Source: Lachnospiraceae bacterium (GTDB lineage: Bacteria > Bacillota_A > Clostridia > Lachnospirales > Lachnospiraceae). From it: a stretch of 64,000 nucleotides of DNA. The translations under genes and the position numbers were made by a program. Of the stretch, positions 36,208 through 47,095 are shown piece by piece. The stretch spans positions 58,686 through 122,685 of the forward strand of contig JAEEWS010000001.1 of assembly GCA_016287765.1 (NCBI GenBank), written 5' to 3'. How positions within the stretch are numbered: the stretch's first letter is position 1; every line of letters starts with the position of its first letter. The notes beneath the pieces were generated by a model. That model searched no databases. It was not told where the DNA came from and saw only the letters and a list, made by a program, of their open reading frames with translations.

Positions 36208-38526
36208 TCAATCTACCTTTTTAAGATTTGCAAAGGAGGATATCATCTTCTTTGTACCATAGCCCGGAAATTCCACGGTAACTTCGTAGTCTTTTCCGCC
36301 CTTTACAATGGAAATGACCTTACCGGTACCGAATTTGATATGGGATACGGTATCACCTTCGGCATAAGCCAAAGTTGTATCTCCCCCATTGCTCTTTGAA
36401 AAGATCTTGCTGTAATTCAAAGCATAAGGTTCAGCTGAAAGATCTCCCCCATCATGTCTCTTATACCCGTCATCACCGTTTGCCTTGGTGTAGGCAGGAG
36501 TAGGCTTTTTCTCCTTGATCTCGCTATCCATATAGTTTTGCCTCCTATTATTATTAAATGAATTGCTCATGTCCAATAAATATCTTGGTATTTCTTTCAA
36601 AAATCTTGACGGCATATTAAACTGACTGTCGCCGTACAACCTTCTCATTCTTGCCGCAGAAAGGAAAAGTTCTTTCATTGCTCTTGTTATTCCCACGTAA
36701 CAGAGCCTTCTCTCTTCTTCGATCTCAGCTATGGGGTCCTCTGCATTGATGGAAAGATTGCTTGGGAAAAGACCATCCTCCATTCCTGCTAAAAATACAT
36801 AAGGAAACTCCAGACCTTTTGCATTGTGAAGAGTCATTAACGAGATGTAATTCCCGTCGTCTTCATCATCTTCGGATGACGCTTCTTCCGCATTAAGGCC
36901 GCAATATTCGAGGAATCCGGTAAGTGTGGCATCTTCTTCCTCTGTTTCATATCTGTCTGCGTAGGAAACCAAAGCTTCTATGTTTTGTATCCTGTCTTCC
37001 GCCGTATCCGGATCGTCTTCTCTGAGATATTCCATATAACTTATCTCTTCGATTATTGTTTTTATCAGGCTCTTTATCGAAAGCTTATTGTTGTTCCGTT
37101 CGTACCTCATGCTTTCAATAAGAGCAACAAAGCTTTTGGCTTTATCCCTCGATCTTTCAAGGCCCTGTATATACTCTGCCCTGGCCAGTGCTTCATAAAA
37201 AGACAGCTCGTTTTCGGCCGCATAATTACCGATCTTCTCCACCGTGGTATTACCTATTCCCCTTTTGGGAACATTTAAAACCCTTCTGGTGGCAATGTCA
37301 TCCCTGGCATTATCAATGGTCTTAAGGTAGGCTATGATATCCTTGATCTCTCGTCTTTCAAAGAAAGAAACTGTGCCTATGGTCTTGGCCTTAAGATCAT
37401 GCATTCGCATGGATTTTTCAAAAGACAGGGACTGGGCATTGGTCCTGTAAAGCACCGCAAAGTCTCTGTATTCTGCGCCGGTCCTTTCCATTATCTCCCG
37501 GATCTTTATCGAAACGCCGTCCGCCTCACCGGTCTCATCTCCGTAAAGGTTGTAATGAACAGCCGAACCCTTGGCGTTCTGAGTCCATAATTTTTTATCT
37601 TTACGTTCCGTATTGTTGTGGATCACGGAATTGGCAACCTGAAGTATCTCCGGAGTGGATCGGTAATTCTGTTCCAATTTGATAACCTTGGTCTCGGGAT
37701 AATACTTCTCAAAATTCAGGATGTTCTTTATATTTGCGCCTCTGAATCTATATATAGACTGGTCATCGTCACCGACCACACAGAGATTTCTCTCTATCTC
37801 GCCCTCTTCATTCTCGTGTTCCGCCAGAAGCCTGATAAATTCGAACTGCGCTGTATTGGTGTCCTGATACTCATCCACCATTATGTAGCAGAAACGGTTC
37901 CTGTAGTATCTCAGCACATCCGGACAGGTATTAAAAAGCTCCACGGTCTTACAGATAAGGTCATCAAAATCGAAGGCATTACAGATCTTAAGCTGTTTTT
38001 GATATTCCTTGTATATTTCAGCCACTTTTTTATCATAATGATCAACCGCTTCAGCTTCGAATCTTTCAGGATCTATAAGCTCATCCTTTGCTTTTGATAT
38101 TCTCGAAAGGATAGCTTTTTCCTTAAACTGTTTCGGATCTATATTCTTTTGTTTTAAGATGTTCTTTACCAGAGTCTTCTGATCATCCGAATCATATATG
38201 GTGAAACTTCTTTCATAGCCTATATATTCGCAAAATCTTCTGAGTATCCTTACACAGGTGGAATGAAAAGTGGATACCTGTATGTATTCACTTCCTTCTC
38301 CCACTGCCTTTTGAACTCTCTCCTTCATCTCTTTGGCCGCTTTATTTGTAAAAGTAATGGCCAATATGGCATATGGAGAAACATCCATGTCCCGGATCAG
38401 TCTTGCTATCCTCTGGGTCAATACTCTGGTTTTTCCGCTCCCCGCCCCGGCTAATATCAGCAAAGGTCCCTTGTCATGCATGACCGCTTCTGTTTGCTCA
38501 GGGTTAAGTGTTAACTTTTTTTCCAT
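36208..38526 (-). CDS. pcrA: ATP-dependent DNA helicase PcrA (UvrD family)
   Basis: A 772-aa superfamily 1A 3'-5' helicase used in repair and plasmid or fork processing. Visible motifs: LNPEQTEAV (Q motif), AGAGSGKTRVLTQRI (Walker A, about 26-40), VDEYQDTN (Walker B), VGDDDQSIYRFRGA (motif III), EQNYRSTPEIL (motif IV) and VGITRAMKELFLS (motif VI). The C-terminal domain with TLAYAEGDTVSHIKFGTG and ending in FANLKKVD is the RNA-polymerase-binding Tudor-like region of PcrA. Length fits. Confidence 0.96.
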   Translation of the reverse strand: MEKKLTLNPEQTEAVMHDKGPLLILAGAGSGKTRVLTQRIARLIRDMDVSPYAILAITFTNKAAKEMKERVQKAVGEGSEYIQVSTFHSTCVRILRRFCEYIGYERSFTIYDSDDQKTLVKNILKQKNIDPKQFKEKAILSRISKAKDELIDPERFEAEAVDHYDKKVAEIYKEYQKQLKICNAFDFDDLICKTVELFNTCPDVLRYYRNRFCYIMVDEYQDTNTAQFEFIRLLAEHENEEGEIERNLCVVGDDDQSIYRFRGANIKNILNFEKYYPETKVIKLEQNYRSTPEILQVANSVIHNNTERKDKKLWTQNAKGSAVHYNLYGDETGEADGVSIKIREIMERTGAEYRDFAVLYRTNAQSLSFEKSMRMHDLKAKTIGTVSFFERREIKDIIAYLKTIDNARDDIATRRVLNVPKRGIGNTTVEKIGNYAAENELSFYEALARAEYIQGLERSRDKAKSFVALIESMRYERNNNKLSIKSLIKTIIEEISYMEYLREDDPDTAEDRIQNIEALVSYADRYETEEEDATLTGFLEYCGLNAEEASSEDDEDDGNYISLMTLHNAKGLEFPYVFLAGMEDGLFPSNLSINAEDPIAEIEEERRLCYVGITRAMKELFLSAARMRRLYGDSQFNMPSRFLKEIPRYLLDMSNSFNNNRRQNYMDSEIKEKKPTPAYTKANGDDGYKRHDGGDLSAEPYALNYSKIFSKSNGGDTTLAYAEGDTVSHIKFGTGKVISIVKGGKDYEVTVEFPGYGTKKMISSFANLKKVD

Positions 38527-38544
38527 AAAATCCCTTTTCAGTAT

Positions 38545-38575
38545 AAAAAGTGCCGACCTAAGATCGCGGTCAGCA
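38545..38575 (-). terminator. Rho-independent terminator after the 81-aa membrane protein gene
   Basis: GCTGACC (38569-38575 on minus) pairs with GGTCGGC (38552-38558) with one G-T pair, followed by ACTTTTTATAC. It lies between the small gene and pcrA. Confidence 0.7.
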
Positions 38576-38602
38576 TAATTTCCATATTAATTTGAAACAA
38601 CA

Positions 38603-38848
38603 TTATTCGGCGCTTACAGTCTCTTCTTCCTCAAACTCTTCTTCATCCTCGTCCACGTCCTTATAGGCGTTGCCCGAAACAAGATTATAAAAAGCATAGA
38701 AAAGAGCAAAAACTACTGTAATGCCTCCGATGATCGTAAGAGCAAGGACCAGCGGATTGATACTTTTTTGTTTTACATTCTTGCTTTTTAAGATCTCGGT
38801 AAGAATACTATTATTTTTAACGATATCCTCAAATTTCCCTGAATTCAT
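38603..38848 (-). CDS. Hypothetical single-pass membrane protein, 81 aa
   Basis: I do not recognise this protein. A charged N-terminal stretch (1-30) precedes one transmembrane helix (about 33-55). The last 20 residues are a very acidic tail of Asp and Glu. GGAGA lies 7 bases before the ATG. It stands alone between the DUF2974 hydrolase and pcrA, with its own terminator, which argues for a real gene. Confidence 0.65.
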   Translation of the reverse strand: MNSGKFEDIVKNNSILTEILKSKNVKQKSINPLVLALTIIGGITVVFALFYAFYNLVSGNAYKDVDEDEEEFEEEETVSAE

Positions 38849-38930
38849 ATAAGTTCTCCTTGCCTATATCAGTTATTTTAAGGCTTTATAATTCCACTGT
38901 CAACCCAAACTTGCAAATCTTTGATGTCTT

Positions 38931-38963
38931 AAAAAATGCCAAACCGAAAACTCCGGATTGGCA
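38931..38963 (-). terminator. Rho-independent terminator after the DUF2974 gene
   Basis: TGCCAATCCG (38954-38963 on minus) pairs with CGGTTTGGCA (38937-38946) with one mismatch, then six T residues. It lies 12 bp after the stop. Confidence 0.85.
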
Positions 38964-38975
38964 TAATTTATATTC

Positions 38976-40151
38976 TCACTGTTTACCGTTTCCCTCAATG
39001 AGATTCTTAATATCTCCCTGCATCCTGGAGGGGAATTTTGCCATAGCTTCCTTACGTCTTTTTATTATGGAGCCGCTTCCCTCTTTAAGGAAGGCACCGG
39101 TAAATTTTCTAAGCATCGCCTTGGATTCTTTACTTAAATTCTTAAATTCCTTAAGCATGCCGGCCAGGCTTTTGAAAACATCGGAGCTGATATCCACGGT
39201 GGTTCTGGCTTCATTTGCGGATAAGATCTTGAAAAGAGCATCGATGAATTCATGTCTTTCCGCGTCATTCATCTGCTTAAGCCAGTTTTTCATGGTCTCA
39301 TCAAAGATCTTGCTTTTCTCTTCAACTTCATCAGCCGTAATGAAATGTTTTCCGGATATGAGCCATGATGCAGCATCATGCTGCATAACACTTCTTTGAG
39401 AACTTCTTACCACCGTGTATCGACTCACATGGTTTAAAAGCGTTCCCACTATGGACTCACTGGGTGTATAGCTTTCAGTTTTATCGAGCATCTCTTTGGC
39501 TCCGGGTCCGAGTATCGTTTCATCTCCGAATCCGGGGCCGTCAAAATTATAGACTCTTTCTATCCTGTCAGCTGTTCGTTTATTGGTGAGGCAGGCTGCA
39601 TAGATAGCAAGATTACCGCCCTTGGAATGGCCGCACACATAGATCTTTCCTCTGATCTTGGAAGCGGCTTCATTTAGATAGGCCAGGGCTTTTTCCTGAG
39701 CAGGCACCTTGGGCATGAAGCACATGTTAAAATCTTCTTTCCACCCCACGATGGTATCATCCGTTCCTCTGAACACAACAACAGAGGTTTTGGGATCGAT
39801 CTGTATGGTGACAGCCGAAAATTGAGAATCATTGGAATAATCTATTTCATTTCGATATCCCATTATCCTGGCATTACGGAATCTGTCCGTTTCGGCACAC
39901 TTCTTTAAGGCCAGCCCTGAAGTCCTGGTAAAGGAAAGGGATTCCGACAATATCTTTTCAAGATCGAACTTTTCCAGAAAAAGCTTTGATGCCTTTTTAA
40001 CGGTGACTCCTCCCCTGAATCCTTCGGGAGCGATCTCACCAAAATCAACATATGAGAGCCAGGATAACAGCAGACAGTCCACCTCATTAACAGGCATCAT
40101 GTCAAAGGTAATGTCTCCCCGCCATTCAAGATAATCAAATAAGTTTGCCAT
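38976..40151 (-). CDS. DUF2974 alpha/beta hydrolase (Mbeg1-like lipase)
   Basis: A 391-aa protein without signal peptide. The central YVCGHSKGGNLAIYAA carries the GxSxGG nucleophile elbow of alpha/beta hydrolases, and the surrounding sequence (VVFRGTDDTIVGWKEDFNM) resembles class 3 lipases and the Mbeg1-like DUF2974 family. The C-terminal 110 residues are helical and charged, unlike the catalytic part. The substrate is unknown. The gene is monocistronic with its own terminator and lies 32 bp after the HtrA-type protease. Confidence 0.8.
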   Translation of the reverse strand: MANLFDYLEWRGDITFDMMPVNEVDCLLLSWLSYVDFGEIAPEGFRGGVTVKKASKLFLEKFDLEKILSESLSFTRTSGLALKKCAETDRFRNARIMGYRNEIDYSNDSQFSAVTIQIDPKTSVVVFRGTDDTIVGWKEDFNMCFMPKVPAQEKALAYLNEAASKIRGKIYVCGHSKGGNLAIYAACLTNKRTADRIERVYNFDGPGFGDETILGPGAKEMLDKTESYTPSESIVGTLLNHVSRYTVVRSSQRSVMQHDAASWLISGKHFITADEVEEKSKIFDETMKNWLKQMNDAERHEFIDALFKILSANEARTTVDISSDVFKSLAGMLKEFKNLSKESKAMLRKFTGAFLKEGSGSIIKRRKEAMAKFPSRMQGDIKNLIEGNGKQ

Positions 40152-40183
40152 TTTTCCACCTCACAGGGATCGATATGTACAAT

Positions 40184-41365
40184 TTAAAGATCACCTTTTC
40201 TGCCGAAAGTGATGTTCAATGTTTCCTCTACGTATTCTCCCTCAACCAGTTTCTTGACGGTTACTGTTCCTTCACTGCCTCCGGGCGTATATGAAACTAT
40301 CTTTTCATACATTTCCTGAGAATAAACCTTTTTACCGTTTATGGCTGTAATGATATAACCGGCCATGATCCCGGCTTTTTCGGCAGGTGAACCTGCTTTT
40401 ACTTCCTTAACATATATTCCTCTGGGGAGCTTATAAAGGCTTGCGTTTTCCGCGGTAATGATCTGTCCCACTATTCCGATGTAAGCCTGATCATTTTCCG
40501 CCAGCACACGCCTCATCATAAGTACTTCTATTATGGGTATGGCCGTGGAAGAAGGAATGGCATAGCAAACACCTTCCACACTTGTTGAAGCTATCTTGGC
40601 ATTATTAATGCCCACGACTTCACCGCGTTCATTAAGAAGCGCTCCTCCGCTGTTACCCGGATTAATGGCAACATCGGTCTGGATAAGGCTCATGGTATAA
40701 TCATCCATTTCCACCTCGCGTCCCAATGCACTTACATATCCAACCGTAACGGACTGACCATAGCCCATTGCGTTTCCGATGGCGATAACTCTCTCCCCCG
40801 GAACCAGGTCATCGGAGTTTCCGAAGGTGGCTATCCTGATCTTGGCAATAGTCTCTGAAGGTATGTCTTTAAGCTTAACGGAGATCACTGCAAGGTCTTC
40901 CGCTTCTTCTGTGGCTTTTACTTCAGCATCAACCGTAGTACCGTCTATAAAGGTCACGTTGATGGAAGATATGCCTTCCACAACATGGTCATTGGTGACT
41001 ATCAGAACCTCGCCGTAGTCCTGAGCGGCTATTATACCGGATGCATTTCCTTTACTCTCCGTCTCATACTTCCTTCCGAAAAAATCGTAGGATGCGGAAA
41101 CAGATGTTACACCCACCGATACGAGGGCAGGCATGGCACAATTGGCTGCACCCGAAACATCATAAATATCGGTTTCGGGATTTGTCCTGCTCTCGGTCTC
41201 TCTCTCCGCCTCAAGTTTCTCAAAAACCTCCTGCTGCTTTACCAGTATCTGCTGAACAGCTTCCTCCGTTTTTTTATTCTGAATATATCTTGTACCTGTA
41301 AATACAACTGTTGCTGCCAAGCCGGCGACAACAGCAAAAATAATTGTTTTTACCAAAGGTTTCAT
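40184..41365 (-). CDS. HtrA/DegP-type serine protease with PDZ domain
   Basis: A 393-aa membrane-anchored S1C protease that acts outside the membrane on misfolded proteins. One signal anchor (about 7-26) is followed by a charged, coiled segment (30-65). The catalytic triad is His127 in TNDHVV, Asp157 in EDLAVI and Ser239 in NPGNSGGAL. A single C-terminal PDZ domain (about 290-390) contains GSPAEKAGIMAGYII. GAGG lies before the ATG. Compared with other HtrA proteins it has a normal layout. Confidence 0.93.
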   Translation of the reverse strand: MKPLVKTIIFAVVAGLAATVVFTGTRYIQNKKTEEAVQQILVKQQEVFEKLEAERETESRTNPETDIYDVSGAANCAMPALVSVGVTSVSASYDFFGRKYETESKGNASGIIAAQDYGEVLIVTNDHVVEGISSINVTFIDGTTVDAEVKATEEAEDLAVISVKLKDIPSETIAKIRIATFGNSDDLVPGERVIAIGNAMGYGQSVTVGYVSALGREVEMDDYTMSLIQTDVAINPGNSGGALLNERGEVVGINNAKIASTSVEGVCYAIPSSTAIPIIEVLMMRRVLAENDQAYIGIVGQIITAENASLYKLPRGIYVKEVKAGSPAEKAGIMAGYIITAINGKKVYSQEMYEKIVSYTPGGSEGTVTVKKLVEGEYVEETLNITFGRKGDL

Positions 41366-41436
41366 ATTCTGACCTCGCTATTTCCCCCATGATAGGTATA
41401 GCATAGCACTCAAATATGAACGAATTGTGTTTTAAA

Positions 41437-42759
41437 CTATGCAAAATAATTTCTGACTTCGGAAGCCATATAAAGAGATCCGAGGCATAAGATCATATCA
41501 TCCTCTCCCGCGATCTCAAGAGCCTTTCCGATGCCCTCCGGTACGCTGTTGCCCTTAAGGATCTCGTCTATTTCGCCTTTACAGATCCGGACAGCCATAT
41601 CATAAAGAGCATCACATTTCATAGCTCTGGGATACAAAGGCTGCACGCAGATCAGAACATTGGCAACCTCTGCCAGGATGGGAAGAATGCCTTCCACGTC
41701 TTTATCTTCCATAACACCGAAAACACAGATGATCTTTGGAGCACCTTCGGTCTTCACCTTTGTACAGCTCTTGATAGAGTCTATAGTAGCTCTCATGCCC
41801 TGAGGATTATGGGATCCGTCCACAAAGACCATGGGATTCTCGGAAAGCATTTCCAGTCTAGCTATCCAACGGGTGTTTTTGATACCCGTAACTATGGCTT
41901 CACGACTGAACTCAAGGCCTTTTTTCTTAAGCAGCTCCACGGTTTCAAGCACAAGAGCCGCATTCTTCCTCTGATAAGTTCCGATCATGGGCATTTCGAT
42001 CTTGTATCCGTTATAGGAGAAGATCTGTCCTCCAAGATCCGATCTTTCCGTTTGGATCTTGTTAAAATCAGGGATCACAAGTTTGCTTCCGGTTTCTTTA
42101 CATTTCTTCCTGATCTCCTTTTCGGCTTCTTCGGACTCACCGTAAAAGACCACATCCGAACCGGTCTTGATTATACCGGATTTTGTCCGTGCGATCTCGG
42201 AAATCGTATTTCCCAGATATTGCATATGATCCAGACCGATATTTACCAAAACGGTTGCAAGAGGCGCAGGAATAACATTGGTTGCATCAAACTCGCCTCC
42301 CATACCCACTTCGAGCACAACCACATCACAGTTGTTCTGAAGGAAATATAACAGACCGATAACCGTAACCACTTCAAATTCCGAAGGAGGCTCTTCCATT
42401 TCGTCTATTGCTCTCTTTACAACGGTGGTAAGCTTGGCAAGTTCTTCATCGGTTATCTCTTTAAAACCGAAAAGCGAATCCTTGTTATAAGCATCCGGAG
42501 TACTTACCATAATGCGTTCATTAAACCGCATTATGAAGGGCGAAGTAAATAATCCCACCTTGAGACCGGTACATCTTAATATCTCGGCCAGCATTGCAGA
42601 AGTCGATCCTTTTCCGTTTGTCCCCCCAACATGAATAAATTTCAACTTCTTTTCGGGATTTCTGAAACGCTTTAAAAGATCCTGCGTTTTGGTCAGCCCC
42701 AGCTTTTTACTCATCCATCTAAGCCCGTGAATATAGTCCAGCGCTTCTTTTACATCCAT
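41437..42759 (-). CDS. folC: Folylpolyglutamate synthase / dihydrofolate synthase
   Basis: A Mur-ligase-family enzyme of 440 aa that adds glutamate to folates, retaining them in the cell. The P loop is VGGTNGKGSTSAML near residue 44; LEVGMGGEFDATNV and FVDGSHNPQG are family signatures. I chose ATG at 42757-42759, which follows the stop of the preceding activase gene by one base (TAATATG). A longer frame upstream would overlap that gene by 38 bp. The window also has a folate-type S component gene, though not adjacent. Confidence 0.93.
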   Translation of the reverse strand: MDVKEALDYIHGLRWMSKKLGLTKTQDLLKRFRNPEKKLKFIHVGGTNGKGSTSAMLAEILRCTGLKVGLFTSPFIMRFNERIMVSTPDAYNKDSLFGFKEITDEELAKLTTVVKRAIDEMEEPPSEFEVVTVIGLLYFLQNNCDVVVLEVGMGGEFDATNVIPAPLATVLVNIGLDHMQYLGNTISEIARTKSGIIKTGSDVVFYGESEEAEKEIRKKCKETGSKLVIPDFNKIQTERSDLGGQIFSYNGYKIEMPMIGTYQRKNAALVLETVELLKKKGLEFSREAIVTGIKNTRWIARLEMLSENPMVFVDGSHNPQGMRATIDSIKSCTKVKTEGAPKIICVFGVMEDKDVEGILPILAEVANVLICVQPLYPRAMKCDALYDMAVRICKGEIDEILKGNSVPEGIGKALEIAGEDDMILCLGSLYMASEVRNYFA

Positions 42760-42760
42760 A

Positions 42761-45700
42761 TTAAAGACCCTTCTTAAGATTCTTGTTTGCTGTGGCAAGC
42801 ATAAGCTTGATACGATTCAACTGGTTGACTTCCGAAGCGCCCGGGTCGTAATCCACAGCCACGATATTTGCCTCGGGATATTGTCTTCTGAGTTCCTTTA
42901 TAACGCCCTTGCCCACTATATGATTGGGCAGACACGCAAAAGGCTGACAGCATACAATATTCGGAACGTCGGAATGAATAAGTTCTATCATCTCACCGGT
43001 AAGGAACCATCCTTCACCGGTCTGATTTCCCATGGAAACAATGGGCTTTGCGTAATCCGCAAGCTTAGCAATGTGAGTAGGTGCTTCAAATCGTTTGCTC
43101 TTTTCAAACTCCCTGACAGCATCCTTTCTCATAAACTCATAGAAGGCTACGATCAGATTATTGATGTTTCTGGATTTCTTGGATTTACCCAAAGCCTCAT
43201 ACTTAAAGTTTGCATTATATGAACAATATGCCAGGAAATCCATGAGATCCGGCATAACCGCCTCTGCACCTTCCGCTTCGAGAAGATCCACCAGGTAGTT
43301 GTTGGCGGCGGGAAGGAATTTTACAAGTATCTCTCCCACAATGCCTACTCTGGGTTTCTTTATATCTTTTAAAGGGATTTCATCGAAATCTCTGATGATA
43401 CCCTTAACGTTTTTCTTAAAATCCTTGAATCTTCCCGTTTTAACCTGCTCTATGCAGATCTTCTTCCATTTTTCATGAAGCTCATTGACAGCTCCGGGAA
43501 CCGCTTCATAGGGCCTTGTCCTGTAGACGACTCTCATAAAGATATCGCCGTAAACCAGGGCCATCATAGCTCTGATCACGATCTTCGGTGCCATTTTAAA
43601 GCCGGGGTTCTTTTCTATGCCGGATGTGCTTAAGGATACTACAGGTACCTGTTCCATACCTGCCTTCTTAAGCGCACGACGTATAAATGCTATATAGTTG
43701 GTGGCACGGCAGCCTCCGCCCGTCTGAGTGATGAGAAGAGCCGTTTTGTTAACGTCGTATTCGCCCGACTGCAAAGCAGCTATCATTTCACCTACAACCA
43801 GCAGTGAAGGGTAACATGCATCATTGTTAACATATTTAAGACCCACATCGATGGTGTGTCTGTCAGGCTGTGGCAATTCCACCACATTTAATCCGCAGGA
43901 AGCCATGGCAGGTGCAAGTATGTCAAAATGAATGGGTGACATTTGAGGTACCAGCACCGTGTAATTCTTTCTCATCTCCTCGGTAAAGATCACACGATGA
44001 TAAGCCGCATCCTTAACCTCTGTTTTTACTCCCTTTCTCTTTCTGTCATTGATGGCGGAAAGAAGGGATCTTATACGTATCCTAGCAGCGCCCAGATTAT
44101 TGACCTCATCTATCTTGAGCATGGTATATATTTTACCCGAACCGGAAAGGATATCAGCCACCTGATCCGTGGTAACGGCATCCAGTCCGCATCCGAAGGA
44201 GAACAGCTGGATAAGATCCAGATCAGGATTCTCTCTTACATAGCTGGCCGCAGCATATAATCTGGAATGGTACATCCACTGATCCACAACTATCGTGGGA
44301 CGGTCAACAGGTCTCAGATGAGAAACCGAGTCCTCGGTAAGCACTGCTACTCCGTAGGAAGTAATGAGTTCAGGAATACCGTGATTGATCTCGGGATCTG
44401 TATGATAAGGTCTGCCTGCCAGAACAATACCGTGGATGTGATTATCCTTGATATATTGTATTGCAGCTTCACCTGCTCTTCTCATATCACCTCTGGCCTT
44501 CAACAGTTCAAGCCATGCAGCATGAGCAGCCGCTTCCACTTCCACTTTGCCGATACCGTTCTCTTCTCCGAAGAACTCTACGAGACGTTTTGTTATTATC
44601 TCTTCGGATTCCAGTGAAACAAAGGGGTTCTGGAAATTTATATTCTCTGTTCTGATCTCTTCGACGTTATTTTTGATGTTTTCGCCATAACCTGCAACCA
44701 TGGGACAATTGTAATGATTGCCTGCTTCGGGAAACTCTGTTCTTTCGTAAACAACACAGGGATAGAAGATGTATTTGATGCCCTGTTTAATAAGCCAGGA
44801 AACATGTCCGTGAGCCAGCTTTGCGGGATAGCATTCCGATTCGGAAGGAATGGATTCTATGCCCATTTCGTATATTTTTCTCGAGGACACGGGAGAAACA
44901 ACAACTCTGTAGCCCAGATTGGTAAAGAACGTGAACCAGAAAGGATAATTCTCGTACATGTTCAAAACTCTGGGAATGCCCACTGTGCCTCTGGGCGCTG
45001 CGAACTCTTCAAGAGGTTCATAACCGAATACCCGCTTCAGCTTATATGCGAAGAGGTTAGGTATTCCTGTGTTGGTCTTTTCCTTTCCAAGACCCTTTTC
45101 ACAACGGTTACCCGAGATAAAGTGTCTGTTTCCGGGGAAATGATTTATGGTAAGAAGACAATTGTTGGTACATCCTTTACATCTTGTAAGAGTGGATGTA
45201 AATGTCAATTCTTCTATTTCTTTAAAGGAAAGCATAGTGCTCTTCTGTCCGTCGTAATGCTCTCTTGCAATAAGAGCGGCACCGAATGCACCCATGATGC
45301 CCGCGATATCGGGGCGTACCACTTCTGCATTTACTATTTTTTCAAGGCCTCTAAGGACTGCATCGTTGTAAAAGGTTCCGCCCTGAACAACTATCTTCTT
45401 TCCCAGATCCTTGGCATCGCTGACCTTTATAACTTTATAAAGCGCGTTCTTTATAACCGAATAGGCAAGGCCTGCGGATATGTCGGAAACGCTAGCCCCC
45501 TCTTTCTGGGCCTGTTTAACCTTAGAGTTCATGAATACCGTACATCTGGTTCCCAGATCTATGGGATTCTCGGCAAAAAGGGCTATTTTAGCAAAGTCCG
45601 CAACTTCGTAATTAAGGGATTTTGCAAAGGTTTCGATAAAGGAGCCGCAGCCCGAAGAACAAGCTTCATTAAGCTGAACAGAATCAACAGCGTGATTCTT

Positions 45701-47011
45701 TATCTTAATGCATTTCATGTCCTGACCGCCGATATCAAGAACACAATCCACATCCTTATCAAAGAAGGATGCCGCATAGTAATGGGCAACAGTCTCCACT
45801 TCTCCTTCGTCAAGGATGAGAGCTGCCTTAAGTAAGGCTTCACCGTAACCTGTAGAGCAGGAACGTACTATTCTTGCCCCTTCAGGCAAGATCCCTGCGA
45901 TCTCTTTTATTGCTTTGATAGCTGTTTTTAAAGGACTTCCGTTGTTATTCTGGTAAAAGGAATAAAGAAGAGAACCGTCTTCTCCCACAAGAGCCACCTT
46001 AGTGGTGGTGGAGCCTGCGTCTATACCCAGATAGCAGTTTCCGGAATAGGTGCTGAGATCCCCCTTTCTTACAGTGGCTTTCTCATGTCTTTCCTTAAAT
46101 TCTTTATATGCCTGCTCGTCGGCAAAAAGAGGTTCCATTCTCGCAACCTCAAAGTCCATTTTAATGCCTTTTTCAAGACGGGTTATCATTTCGCTTAAGA
46201 GAACCCGTTCTTCCGTTTTATTGTTTTCCTTGGCACTCATGCCCGAACCCATTGCCGCAAAGAGATGGGAATTGTTGGGTGCAATGACTGCTTCCGGAGC
46301 AAGGTTTAAGGTTCTTATAAAGGCTTCCTTAAGTTCCGTAAGGAAATGAAGGGGTCCTCCCAGGAATGCAACATTTCCTCGGATAGGTTTACCACAGGCA
46401 AGTCCGCTGATGGTCTGATTAACCACAGCCTGGAAAATGGATGCGGAAAGATCTTCCTTTGACGCGCCCTCGTTGATCAGAGGCTGGATATCGGTCTTCG
46501 CGAAAACACCGCATCTGGCTGCTATGGGATAGATAGCCTTATAGTCCTTTGCATATTCATTAAGCCCCGCAGCATCAGTCTTTAAGAGAGATGCCATCTG
46601 GTCAATAAAGGAGCCTGTACCTCCCGCGCAGATGCCGTTCATTCTCTGCTCAACACCGCCGGTAAAATATATGATCTTGGCATCTTCTCCGCCAAGTTCT
46701 ATTGCCACATCGGTCTTCGGTGCAAATTCCTGAAGGGCATTTGCCACCGCCACAACTTCCTGAACAAATGAAACATTAAGATGTTTTGCAAGAGTGAGTC
46801 CGCCGGAACCTGTGATGGCTGGCTGAAGCATACACTCACCCGTCACTTCTTTTGCTTTATTTAATATACGTGCCAAAGTTCCCTGAATATCAGCAAAATG
46901 TCTCTGATAATCCGAGAACAAAAGTTCTCCCTGTTCGTTAACTATAGCCGCTTTAACAGTTGTTGAGCCAATATCGATGCCCAAATAATAAAGTGGATGA
47001 TTATCTGCCAT
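42761..47011 (-). CDS. Giant acyl-CoA dehydratase activase-like protein (BadF/HgdC + DUF2229)
   Basis: A 1416-aa cytosolic protein. Two ASKHA ATPase domains of the BadF/BadG/HgdC type occur in tandem: [14 protein letters not shown] at 11-24 with CAGGTGSF near 128, and [14 protein letters not shown] at 329-342 with CSSGCGSF near 451. The first is usually reductive ATPase-like and the second has a similar cysteine, suggesting [4Fe-4S] binding. A cysteine motif CKGCTNNC lies at about 611-618, followed by DUF2229 and a dehydratase-like C-terminal half (about 680-1400). HgdC-type activases drive 2-hydroxyacyl-CoA dehydration by ATP-dependent electron transfer. No separate dehydratase subunits lie nearby; the substrate is unknown. 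Confidence 0.82.
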   Translation of the reverse strand: MADNHPLYYLGIDIGSTTVKAAIVNEQGELLFSDYQRHFADIQGTLARILNKAKEVTGECMLQPAITGSGGLTLAKHLNVSFVQEVVAVANALQEFAPKTDVAIELGGEDAKIIYFTGGVEQRMNGICAGGTGSFIDQMASLLKTDAAGLNEYAKDYKAIYPIAARCGVFAKTDIQPLINEGASKEDLSASIFQAVVNQTISGLACGKPIRGNVAFLGGPLHFLTELKEAFIRTLNLAPEAVIAPNNSHLFAAMGSGMSAKENNKTEERVLLSEMITRLEKGIKMDFEVARMEPLFADEQAYKEFKERHEKATVRKGDLSTYSGNCYLGIDAGSTTTKVALVGEDGSLLYSFYQNNNGSPLKTAIKAIKEIAGILPEGARIVRSCSTGYGEALLKAALILDEGEVETVAHYYAASFFDKDVDCVLDIGGQDMKCIKIKNHAVDSVQLNEACSSGCGSFIETFAKSLNYEVADFAKIALFAENPIDLGTRCTVFMNSKVKQAQKEGASVSDISAGLAYSVIKNALYKVIKVSDAKDLGKKIVVQGGTFYNDAVLRGLEKIVNAEVVRPDIAGIMGAFGAALIAREHYDGQKSTMLSFKEIEELTFTSTLTRCKGCTNNCLLTINHFPGNRHFISGNRCEKGLGKEKTNTGIPNLFAYKLKRVFGYEPLEEFAAPRGTVGIPRVLNMYENYPFWFTFFTNLGYRVVVSPVSSRKIYEMGIESIPSESECYPAKLAHGHVSWLIKQGIKYIFYPCVVYERTEFPEAGNHYNCPMVAGYGENIKNNVEEIRTENINFQNPFVSLESEEIITKRLVEFFGEENGIGKVEVEAAAHAAWLELLKARGDMRRAGEAAIQYIKDNHIHGIVLAGRPYHTDPEINHGIPELITSYGVAVLTEDSVSHLRPVDRPTIVVDQWMYHSRLYAAASYVRENPDLDLIQLFSFGCGLDAVTTDQVADILSGSGKIYTMLKIDEVNNLGAARIRIRSLLSAINDRKRKGVKTEVKDAAYHRVIFTEEMRKNYTVLVPQMSPIHFDILAPAMASCGLNVVELPQPDRHTIDVGLKYVNNDACYPSLLVVGEMIAALQSGEYDVNKTALLITQTGGGCRATNYIAFIRRALKKAGMEQVPVVSLSTSGIEKNPGFKMAPKIVIRAMMALVYGDIFMRVVYRTRPYEAVPGAVNELHEKWKKICIEQVKTGRFKDFKKNVKGIIRDFDEIPLKDIKKPRVGIVGEILVKFLPAANNYLVDLLEAEGAEAVMPDLMDFLAYCSYNANFKYEALGKSKKSRNINNLIVAFYEFMRKDAVREFEKSKRFEAPTHIAKLADYAKPIVSMGNQTGEGWFLTGEMIELIHSDVPNIVCCQPFACLPNHIVGKGVIKELRRQYPEANIVAVDYDPGASEVNQLNRIKLMLATANKNLKKGL

Positions 47012-47043
47012 TATATTTCCCTCATACTAATTTAATATGGCGT

Positions 47044-47052
47044 ATTATATCA
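47044..47052 (-). promoter_or_regulatory. Extended -10 of the activase gene
   Basis: Minus-strand TGATATAAT (TATAAT at 47044-47049) lies about 33 bp before the ATG at 47011. The -35 region is poor. Confidence 0.5.
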
Positions 47053-47095
47053 CGTCATATTCAAAATTGCCACCCTGTGATTTCTTATCAAGTCA

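Noticed and set aside
44714..45835. Plus-strand frame of 373 codons opposite the activase gene
   Set aside because: It is antisense to conserved ATPase motifs and has no recognisable domain or start signal.
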